This document shows, in pieces, positions 33,401 through 39,150 of a stretch of DNA of 64,000 nucleotides. Source of the DNA: Gallionellaceae bacterium (GTDB lineage Bacteria; Pseudomonadota; Gammaproteobacteria; Burkholderiales; Thiobacillaceae); the NCBI GenBank assembly GCA_028714735.1, contig JAQTLU010000003.1, positions 245,719-309,718 of the forward strand. Reading direction: 5' to 3'. The notes beneath the pieces are model-generated. The model saw only the letters and a list, made by a program, of their open reading frames with translations. It had not been told where the DNA came from and searched no databases. The position numbers and the translations under genes are program-made. Numbering within the stretch: position 1 is the first letter of the stretch; every line of letters starts with the position of its first letter.

Positions 33401-33815
33401 CACGGTCAGCAACAACGCGCTCATCCTGAGCAACACCGCCACGGTAGCGGCGCCGAGCGATCTGAACCTGCTCAACAACATCGCCACCGACACCGACACC
33501 GTCCTGCGGGGCAACGCCAGCTTCAACCCGGCACTGCTGGTGAATTTCGGCAACATCGCCACCGGTGCGACGGCGACTGAAATCGTGACCGTCACCAATT
33601 CCGGCACGGCGCCCTTGCTGATCAGTTCGGCAACGGTCAACGGCAACCGGTTCGGCAAGGGCAGCGACAGTTGCACGGGCCAGACCATCCCGGCCAACGG
33701 GACCTGCACGGTAGCCGTCACCTTCAACCCGAACAACAACACCCGGCGCAACGGCAGCCTGGACCTGGTTCACAACGGCATCGGTCAGACCTCGGTGATC
33801 TTGACGGGTCGATAG
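27492..33815 (+). CDS. Giant exported beta-helix/Ig-like protein of the oxidase cluster
   Basis: A 2107-residue exported protein with no enzyme signature. A signal peptide ends around residue 37 (YALAAP). Residues 40-1100 are a chain of Ig-like/SdrD B-like and carboxypeptidase-regulatory-like modules, with repeated acidic loops such as YDSDGSG and DCDGDNKPDR. An IPT/TIG-like module (FGFGDAKGSVSIGNTIIPAG) lies near 1116. A right-handed parallel beta-helix follows at about 1190-1860, rich in Asn ladders such as EVSNNRIVSNYGTYGGGI. A DUF11 module (ADLAITKTDGVTGVSPGSSV) is at about 1880-1995 and an ASH/choice-of-anchor-D module occupies 2012-2107. It has a good ribosome binding site (GACGGAGG) and heads the operon. 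A surface scaffold for the downstream cupredoxins is the likeliest role; this is inference. Confidence 0.85.
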   Translation: MGHDSTSKCTGAPNMWRLSAGALLISSLYSFTGYALAAPLAISVINADGSPVTSYRWTLEEDVTKASVPGAHATHDNYSFSFHSSYMPVLAGGKTVAGAPVVGNDCTDANNPIGCADPDRKYADPANLPLNPAKRYYLSALPDDGSAMGGAPVVFDASGNASVTVHVNKFPVPTAQLSVFVFEDNSPLNAAPDLPQETGLAGFTIFLTEAGGTYGASGGQVTQDAFGNPLGTTYQYNSSGQPILDADGNPTMVTRGSGIILSGPDGTATIKNLFPAKYTIQVIPPAGSDWHQTTTIEGTKGDDAWVRNGEPPFFQEFGPPGHHVFTGFTHSGFIASNGNTPVLDGSTAITGRVVNIHNSRPPDYTFYPNATYPNATPIPSCWVGLNETAGGRALYAAPCNADSTFAIPDVPAGTYELVVWDEPLDVIIASATITVAPGETTHAIGDVPVFTWFARYEGRVFYDSDGSGLPFLSGGGLKPGIPDQVLNIRFRDGSIYQSALSKADGSFAFNELFPFFNWMIAEVDYGRFKATSATVVVDGGGPVPVDNGWTMPSFNKLTPQLQPENGDLPYRTEQGVILLEGMQTFLGQTNHIEWGKSLYSGEENGGIAGVVQYGITRAEDDPKNGTAETWEPGIPRVQVDLFLDCDGDNKPDRPGAAGDGTCATADASSLSSLGYAYDPPDVDNYPFCWRDPDSCSVGSAPAMGPEDHKRSRTGAADAFSYGDVFTWGSDPDNGGAPYVGLGKTDGWDDALPTGCPTGSSGPYAIPYGPDAGTPLDCYDGLRAWNQVRPAVFDGGYAFGSVAGQTNLPNVKYIVEAVAPAGYFHQGNGDKNVTFGDQVAPAPLAEPYACVGMDLPVPQYLTLFPDKMDPNILFNGSGTQTWKKCDMKAVDMQPGRNPAPNFFLYTEAPVAGHGVGFILDDLSSEFDVNAPTFGEKHAPPHLPVSLRDWTGREISRVYADEFGSYNFLVPSTFTINPPFPSGVGPSMLMACMNSPGPIDHDPVTGAAYAQPQIDPYFSRQYSQFCYTLQYLPGKTTYLDTPVVAVAAFAGRTQNPLDCELADGTPMIYSVTNDANTGPWVSGAGQTLTIISAGNQVDVDNPYYDPADPASTRLIKRDFGFGDAKGSVSIGNTIIPAGSISTWTKDMIVLTVPNGTSTGQLTVTRSDNLVATTVGVTVTVGGSAPIPVPAGGNIQAVIDAPSTTNGSLVTVPPGTYDEYVIMDKKIRLQGWGAGSVTINAAKFAIDGLKKWRTLINRKIDARPANPPVIDPDTGLNTINAGPLRTFDLLPGQLLGSNISDNEPLLFGAEEGPGVLVVGKATNNGNCSNFTSSSAARIDGITITGADYGGGILASGYACNLEVSNNRIVSNYGTYGGGIRIGHTELLDETNTGYGGYTDSVNPNVRIHNNWVAENGSTEAGAGGGIAIGNGASNYNISSNYVCGNFSMADGGGIGHLGLSSGGTINNNKIVFNQTFNQSANPTGAGVFIGGEASLDGSGLSPGTGSVTVTQNLIQGNNAGAGAGGGVRLAQVNGLDVSRSSNNAGSWNTVTLVNNMIVDNVSAYAGGGVSMVDALRVNASNNTIANNDSTGTNQEAFPSAGSTTSNAQPAGLVAHATTSALQLAIGNPNGNSSSARLVRDLKATPFSKPTLFNNIVLHNRSFCWAITGPNAGEFGLFDPNSDGTCTGKTPGSPTAGSNPVYVDLAVLGTANQGSFANRYVGSGIDKLTPDHSILTDLLGANGYANGHSNITGDPLFLSAYFNGSAKPAPIIPGYTTTIDTAATVDEGANFIDIRYGPLTPWNCLDSGGAVKSPQNAANCPMFGDYHIGSGSAAINTGTNSLANFPVSGVSTSAPNVDYDNQPRQLSTANPADIGADEIAPPSADLAITKTDGVTGVSPGSSVTYTIVVTNQGPSAVSGAVVTDTRPSAINAAGWNWSCTGTGCGASGNSGTSNINKTLGTLASGQSVTFTATGTVSNNALILSNTATVAAPSDLNLLNNIATDTDTVLRGNASFNPALLVNFGNIATGATATEIVTVTNSGTAPLLISSATVNGNRFGKGSDSCTGQTIPANGTCTVAVTFNPNNNTRRNGSLDLVHNGIGQTSVILTGR

Positions 33816-33857
33816 ATGGCACAGCGGTACCCGCCATGTGACACGCGGGTAGCAGAC

Positions 33858-33886
33858 ATCGCCTCCAGGCCACTCCTGGAGGCGAT
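33858..33886 (+). promoter_or_regulatory. Strong intercistronic hairpin before the first cupredoxin gene
   Basis: ATCGCCTCCAGG and CCTGGAGGCGAT form a perfect 12-bp stem with a 5-base loop. There is no T run; instead a Shine-Dalgarno (AAGGAAGGAG) for the next gene follows. It probably acts as an RNA-processing or stability element separating the scaffold and oxidase messages. Confidence 0.6.
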
Positions 33887-33907
33887 CAGAAAGGAAGGAG
33901 TAGCACC

Positions 33908-35143
33908 ATGATCTCCAACACATTTCGCAAGCTCTATCTGCCCCTCGCCGTCGCGGCCACCCTGGGCATCTCCGCTTCAGCCGGCGCGGCGGTTTTCGTG
34001 CAGTGTCCTGGAGACACCAACGGCGATGGCGTGCCGGAAAGCCCGCAACCGAACACCTACTGCAAGCACCTCACCGCCGGCGACGGCTTCGTCACCATGG
34101 CCGACGGCCGGCAGATGTACATCTTCAGTTTCACCGACGTCACCGGCACCCCGCCCGACCAGGTGGCGCTGGATCTGGCCCGGGCCAATTTCAACGCGCC
34201 GCCCCTGGATCTCAAGGAAGGCGATAACTTCTACCTGACCCTGACCAACGTCGGCATGGTGGCGCGGCCCGACCTGTTCGATGCCCACAGCGTGCACTTC
34301 CACGGCTTCAACCAGCAGGCGCCGGTCTTCGACGGGGTGCCGGAACCGTCGTTCACGCCCAACATGGGTTCCAGCTTCACCTACTTCTACCACCTGTGGG
34401 AACCGGGCACCTACATGTACCACTGCCACTTCGAGGCTACCGAGCACATCGAGATGGGCATGCAGGGCAGCCTGTTCGTGCGGCCCAGGCAGGACGGCAC
34501 GCCCAAGATCTACAAGGGCAAGACCTACACCAAGTTCGTCTACAACGACGGCGACGGCTCCACCGGCTACGACAAGGAGGCGACCCTGCAGCTGACCGCC
34601 TTCGATACCGCCACCCATGAGGCCGACTACAACATCCAGCCGATCCCGTTCAACGAGATCAAAACCGTCTATCCGATGATCAACGGCCGCGGCTATCCGG
34701 ACACCGTCAACCCGGCCGCCCTGGCGCCGACCCAGAACCCGGACTACACCCCGGACACCACCTATCAGTCGCAGAAGAACAGCGCACTGATCGGCGGCGG
34801 CGCCACCGCGGACAAGAAGGTCGTCCAGGGCGACCGGCTGCTCCTGCGGCTGTCCAACCTCGGGGTGGTCGACTACTACACGGTGACCGCGCTCGGCCTG
34901 CCGATGAAGGTGGTCGGCGGCGGCGCCCGCCAGTTGCGCGGGCCCACCGGCAAGGACATCTCCTACGACACCGGCTCCGTGACCCTGGGCGGCGGCGAGT
35001 CGGTGGAGGTGATGATCGACACCGCCAACGTCCAGCCAGGCACCTACTTCCTCTACACCACCAACCTCAACTTCCTGAGCAACAACCAGGAAGACAACGG
35101 CGGCATGATGACCGAGATCGTCATCAGCGCGCCCGGGGCTTGA
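33908..35143 (+). CDS. Two-domain cupredoxin protein carrying type 1 and half of the type 2/3 copper ligands
   Basis: A 411-residue exported multicopper-oxidase-like protein. The signal peptide ends near SASAGA. The mature N terminus has a calcium-loop-like CPGDTNGDGVPES (33-45). The first cupredoxin domain contains DAHSVHFHGFN (H127, H130, H132) and YHCHFEATEHIEMGM (H172, C173, H174, H180, M183/M185). These are the HxxHxHG and HCH..H..M motifs that normally lie in the last domain of a multicopper oxidase. The second domain (about 270-410) has no copper ligands. The other required motifs (HxHG and HSH) are absent here but present in the next protein. The ribosome binding site is AAGGAG, 7 bases upstream. 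Confidence 0.88.
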   Translation: MISNTFRKLYLPLAVAATLGISASAGAAVFVQCPGDTNGDGVPESPQPNTYCKHLTAGDGFVTMADGRQMYIFSFTDVTGTPPDQVALDLARANFNAPPLDLKEGDNFYLTLTNVGMVARPDLFDAHSVHFHGFNQQAPVFDGVPEPSFTPNMGSSFTYFYHLWEPGTYMYHCHFEATEHIEMGMQGSLFVRPRQDGTPKIYKGKTYTKFVYNDGDGSTGYDKEATLQLTAFDTATHEADYNIQPIPFNEIKTVYPMINGRGYPDTVNPAALAPTQNPDYTPDTTYQSQKNSALIGGGATADKKVVQGDRLLLRLSNLGVVDYYTVTALGLPMKVVGGGARQLRGPTGKDISYDTGSVTLGGGESVEVMIDTANVQPGTYFLYTTNLNFLSNNQEDNGGMMTEIVISAPGA

Positions 35144-35160
35144 GACACAGGAGCGATGAC

Positions 35161-36525
35161 ATGAAAACACTTACTAGCGCACTGTGCGGGTCGATCGCCC
35201 TGGCGATCCTGGTGGCCGGAGGAAACGAGGCCCAGGCCAGGATAGACGGACTGACCGGCAACACCTTCAGCCTGGTGGCGAAGGAGGCCCAGATCGTCAC
35301 TGGCGATGCCAACACCATCTATTCCTGGGGCTTTGCCAATGCCGGTACCGGCACCATGCAATATCCGGGGCCGACCCTGATCGTCAACCAGAACGACACC
35401 GTCACCGTCAACCTGAGCAATACCCTGCCGGTGCCGGTATCGATCATCTTTCCCGGCCAGCAGGCGGTGACCGCCACCTGCACCACGGCGAGCAATTGCG
35501 CGGACGGCCTGCTGACCAAGGAAGTGACCCCGGGCGGCTCGGTGCAATACGCCTTCGTCGCCAGCCAGCCGGGCACCTATCTCTACCAGAGCGGCACCCA
35601 GCCTTCGCTGCAGAAGGACATGGGTCTGGTTGGCGCCCTCATCGTGCGGCCGGCCGGGTTCGATGCCACCACCCCGTCCGGGACGCCTTCCGCGGCGCGC
35701 ACGGCCTACTCGCAGACGGGCACGGCGTTCGATCGCGAGTTCATGCTGTTGCTGACCGACATGGACGCGTCGATGCACGACAAGATGTATTCCCTGGTCA
35801 GGAATGCCCGTCAGACCAACACCCCGCTCAACCTGACCAGCATCGACACCAGCGACTTCTTCGCCTCGCTATGGTTCATCAATGGCCGCAACTCGCCCGA
35901 CACCCTGGTCGACTCGGGGGTCTGGTGGCTGCCCAACCAGCCCTACAACTCGTCGCCGATCATGCACCCCGGCGACAAGGTGCTGGTGCGCGAGATCAGC
36001 GCCGGCCGCGACCTGCATCCGTTCCACCATCACGGCGCCCACATGACGCCGATCGCCCGCGACGCCCGGGTGCTGGAAAGCTCGCCCGGCATCGGGCCTG
36101 ACCTGACCTCGCCGGACTTCACCATCCGCAGCATCCCCGGCCAGACCATCGACCTGATGCTGGAATGGACCGGCAAGAACATCGGCTGGGACATCTACGG
36201 CACCGACAACGCCCACACCTGCAGCCCGGGCGCAGATGGCTACGACCCGACCAGCCACGAATGGTGCGCCGACCACGGCAAGCCGTTCCCGGTCATCCTG
36301 CCCAACCAGCAGGACGTGCAGTTCGGCGAGTACTACAGCGGCACCCCCTTCCTCGGCCAGTACGGCATCCTGCCCCAGGGGCACCCCGGCCTGAACGAGC
36401 ACGGCGGCTACTTCCACATCTGGCACTCGCACAATGAAAAGGAAATCACCACCAACAACGTATTCCCGGGTGGCATGAAGACTTTCCTGATCATCGAAGC
36501 GCCGGGCGTTCCAATCAGCGATTAA
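35161..36525 (+). CDS. Two-domain cupredoxin protein carrying the other half of the trinuclear copper ligands
   Basis: A 454-residue exported multicopper-oxidase-like protein. Residues 1-27 form a signal peptide. The first cupredoxin domain is copperless: SIIFPGQQA and YLYQSGTQ stand where HxHG and YHSH would be. The second domain carries RDLHPFHHHGAHM (H286, H289-H291) and FHIWHSHNEKEITTN (H422, H424), matching the first two trinuclear-cluster motifs of multicopper oxidases. There is no HCH cysteine, so no type 1 copper. A cysteine pair (C354, C369) may form a disulfide. The ATG at 35161 follows AGGAG with a 7-base gap, and the gene begins 17 bp after the preceding stop. Confidence 0.88.
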   Translation: MKTLTSALCGSIALAILVAGGNEAQARIDGLTGNTFSLVAKEAQIVTGDANTIYSWGFANAGTGTMQYPGPTLIVNQNDTVTVNLSNTLPVPVSIIFPGQQAVTATCTTASNCADGLLTKEVTPGGSVQYAFVASQPGTYLYQSGTQPSLQKDMGLVGALIVRPAGFDATTPSGTPSAARTAYSQTGTAFDREFMLLLTDMDASMHDKMYSLVRNARQTNTPLNLTSIDTSDFFASLWFINGRNSPDTLVDSGVWWLPNQPYNSSPIMHPGDKVLVREISAGRDLHPFHHHGAHMTPIARDARVLESSPGIGPDLTSPDFTIRSIPGQTIDLMLEWTGKNIGWDIYGTDNAHTCSPGADGYDPTSHEWCADHGKPFPVILPNQQDVQFGEYYSGTPFLGQYGILPQGHPGLNEHGGYFHIWHSHNEKEITTNNVFPGGMKTFLIIEAPGVPISD

Positions 36526-36537
36526 GGGAGACCAGCC

Positions 36538-38562
36538 ATGAAAAGCACACACATCAAGCTTCGCAGCTGTGCCAAGGCATTGCTGCTCGCCGCCCTGCCG
36601 CTCGCGATCAACCAGGCCCTGGCCGCCACCCAGATGCTCAGGGCCGACGTGGTCACGGTCACCATGCCTGACGGCGTCCCGGTCACCATGTGGGGCTATG
36701 CCCCGGACAACAACGGCTGCGGCACCGCCGGAGTGACCGTCCCCGGGCCGGCGATCATCGTCCCTCCGGGCGACCCGGCCTTGACCGTGACCCTGAAGAA
36801 CTGCCTGAACGTACCCACTTCGCTGGTCATCGCCGGGCAGCTGATCGCCGACCCGACCCCGGTCTGGACCGACGGCACTTCCGGCGCCCGGGCTGGCGAC
36901 CTGACCAGGCGGGTGCGCTCGTTCACCCACGAGACCCTGGCGGGCGGGGGCGTGACCGACTATGTCTGGAACAGCCTCAAGCCGGGCACCTACCTGTACG
37001 AGACCGGCACCCATCCCCAGGTGCAGGTGCAGATGGGCCTGTACGGCAGCCTGGCCAAGGATGACGACGTCGGCAACGTGGCCTATTCGCAGGGTGCCCT
37101 GGACATCATCTACAACAACCAGGCCACCCTGGTGTACAGCGAGATCGACCCGGCGCTGCACGCCGCCGTGGCGGATGGCAGTTACGGCAGCACCGGACCG
37201 ACCAGCACCCTGGAATACCATCCCAAGTATTTCCTGATCAATGGCCAGCCCTATGCCGCGACCAGCGGACCCATCGCCACGGTGCCGGCGGGCCAGAACA
37301 TGCTGCTGCGCTTCGTCAACGCCAGCCTCAAGAGCCACGTGCCGACCATCGAAGGGCAATACTGGAAAATGATCGCCGAGGACGGCAACCCCTACCCCTT
37401 CCTGGGCAACCCGCGCCAGCAGTACACCGCCTTCCTGGCCCCGGGCAAGACCATGGACGTGCTGCTCGCGCCGACCAACACCGGCGCGGCCAACATCCGC
37501 TATCCGATCTACGACAGCCGCCATTTCGATACCAACAACGGCGCCCAGGGCGGTGGCATGCTCGCCTACCTGGAGGTGGCGCCAGCCGGGGCGGCCCCGC
37601 CTGCCGCCCCGCTGTTCGACAGCGCGCCGGTGACCACGGCGACGGCCGGGGTGGCCTACAGCTATGCGGCCCATGCGACCGATCCGAATGGCGACACGGT
37701 GAGCTATTCGCTCAATGCCCCGGTCCAGTCGGGGATGACCATCGCACCCACGGGCCTGGTCAGTTGGACCCCGGCCGCCGCGGGCAGCTTCCCGGTCAGC
37801 CTGCGCGCCTCGGACGGCACCCTGTTCAGCGACCAGGCCTACACCGTGGCGGTCGCCTCCGGCGCACCGGCCAACAATCCGCCCACGGCGCGGAATGACA
37901 GCTACACCGGGATAGCCCACCCGGCCAGTTCCGGGCTGACCCAGGTCGTCGCTGCGCCGGGCGTGCTGGCCAACGACACCGATCCGGATGGCGATGCCCT
38001 GCACACCACGGCCGCGACCAGCGGTCGGGTAAGCCTGGCCGCCAACGGCGGCTTCACCCTGGCCCCGGCCGGCACCGGCAACGGCACTACCGGCACGGTG
38101 GCCTTCAGCTACCAGGCCCTCGACGCCGCCAATGCCGCCAGCGGCACCGCCAACGTCAGCATCACGGTCATCGCCAACCGCGCGCCGACGGCCTTCTCGG
38201 ATGCCCTGTCGGTACCGCGCTGCACCTCGTGCGCGGCGATACCGCTCAACCTGGTCAACAACGACACTGATCTGGATACGACCACCATCGACGCGGCGAA
38301 CCAGTTGCCGCTGGCGGTGGCCAGGATACGTTCGGGAACCAGCGGCAGCGGCAGCACCTCCGGCAACATCAGCACCCGGAGCCGGGGCACGGTGACGCTT
38401 TCGGGCGGCAACGTGACCTATACGCCGCGGCGCAACTTCGCCGGCACGGACAGCTTCCAGTACCGGGTCAAGGACAAGCTGGGCAAGGAGTCGGGTTCGA
38501 CCACGTCGAACACCAACAACACCGGCCAGGGCTGGGCCACCGTGACCATCACGGTGCAGTAG
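36538..38562 (+). CDS. Copperless cupredoxin protein with C-terminal Ig/cadherin-like modules
   Basis: A 674-residue exported protein. A signal peptide ends at NQALA. Residues 30-360 form two cupredoxin-like domains (TVPGPAIIVPPGDPALTVTL, then PGTYLYETGTHPQVQVQMG and a second set from PKYFLINGQPY) in which every histidine copper motif is lost. Residues 365-450 form an Ig-like putative module (ATDPNGDTVSYSLNAPVQSG), 455-545 a cadherin/VCBS-like module (GVLANDTDPDGDAL) and 548-674 a C-terminal module ending PRRNFAGTDSFQYRVKD. The last module is closely similar to the end of the subtilase encoded downstream. It probably completes a three-chain, six-cupredoxin complex. Confidence 0.85.
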   Translation: MKSTHIKLRSCAKALLLAALPLAINQALAATQMLRADVVTVTMPDGVPVTMWGYAPDNNGCGTAGVTVPGPAIIVPPGDPALTVTLKNCLNVPTSLVIAGQLIADPTPVWTDGTSGARAGDLTRRVRSFTHETLAGGGVTDYVWNSLKPGTYLYETGTHPQVQVQMGLYGSLAKDDDVGNVAYSQGALDIIYNNQATLVYSEIDPALHAAVADGSYGSTGPTSTLEYHPKYFLINGQPYAATSGPIATVPAGQNMLLRFVNASLKSHVPTIEGQYWKMIAEDGNPYPFLGNPRQQYTAFLAPGKTMDVLLAPTNTGAANIRYPIYDSRHFDTNNGAQGGGMLAYLEVAPAGAAPPAAPLFDSAPVTTATAGVAYSYAAHATDPNGDTVSYSLNAPVQSGMTIAPTGLVSWTPAAAGSFPVSLRASDGTLFSDQAYTVAVASGAPANNPPTARNDSYTGIAHPASSGLTQVVAAPGVLANDTDPDGDALHTTAATSGRVSLAANGGFTLAPAGTGNGTTGTVAFSYQALDAANAASGTANVSITVIANRAPTAFSDALSVPRCTSCAAIPLNLVNNDTDLDTTTIDAANQLPLAVARIRSGTSGSGSTSGNISTRSRGTVTLSGGNVTYTPRRNFAGTDSFQYRVKDKLGKESGSTTSNTNNTGQGWATVTITVQ

Positions 38563-38568
38563 CGAAAC

Positions 38569-38601
38569 GGCCGGACGCCAGCCACGACACGGCGTCCGGC
38601 C
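38569..38601 (+). promoter_or_regulatory. Intercistronic hairpin before the lipoprotein gene
   Basis: GGCCGGACGCC and GGCGTCCGGCC form a perfect 11-bp stem around an 11-base loop, 7 bp after the cupredoxin stop. It is not followed by a T run, so it probably modulates mRNA stability or read-through rather than ending transcription. Confidence 0.55.
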
Positions 38602-38647
38602 CCCGCTCCAGAACTGCAGCGACGCTGACATGGCAAGGAGATGAAAG

Positions 38648-39133
38648 ATGAGGCACCCGAACGGTTTATCCAGTCGGCACCTAGCAGCCACATTGCTTCT
38701 GGCGTCATCGCTGCAATTGTCCGGCTGCGCCAGCGCGCCGCCGGCGACCGGGATGAACCCGGCCGCCGCGCAGGCCGATACGGCGGCCGCCCTGCCCGGC
38801 GCCGACTATGGCATCCGGGTCGACAGCCTGCACCTTTCGGCACACGGCTACATCCTGGACTTGCGCTATCGGGTGCTCGACAAGGAAAAGGCCGCGCCCC
38901 TGCTCGATGCCCACAAGAAGGTCTATCTGGTCGACGACGCCCACGGCGCCAAACTGGGCGTGCCGGAATCGCCGATCATCGGCGGCATGCGGCAGACCTC
39001 GCGCAACCATGTGATCTACACCGATCGCGACTATTTCATCCTGTTCGTGAACCCGGGTCGGGCCGTGCGCGTCGGCGACACCCTGAAGCTGGCGATCGAC
39101 GATACCCGGATCGCCGAACTGAAGGTGCAATGA
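38648..39133 (+). CDS. Putative lipoprotein of unknown function
   Basis: A 161-residue protein with a lipoprotein signal peptide and the lipobox LSGC, so it is probably anchored to a membrane. The remaining 130 residues (DYGIRVDSLHLSAHGYILDL, RYRVLDKEKAAPLLDAHKK, YFILFVNPGRAVRVGDTL) look like a small beta-sandwich and match no family I recognise. There are no cysteines after the lipidated one. Its position inside the oxidase operon suggests an assembly or anchoring factor. The ribosome binding site AAGGAG lies 7 bases upstream of the ATG. Confidence 0.78.
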   Translation: MRHPNGLSSRHLAATLLLASSLQLSGCASAPPATGMNPAAAQADTAAALPGADYGIRVDSLHLSAHGYILDLRYRVLDKEKAAPLLDAHKKVYLVDDAHGAKLGVPESPIIGGMRQTSRNHVIYTDRDYFILFVNPGRAVRVGDTLKLAIDDTRIAELKVQ

Positions 39134-39150
39134 CCTGAGAGGGGGACGCC

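Noticed and set aside
38648..39133. The operon lipoprotein as a copper-binding protein of the PCu(A)C family
   Set aside because: No H-x-x-M or Met/His cluster typical of that family is present.
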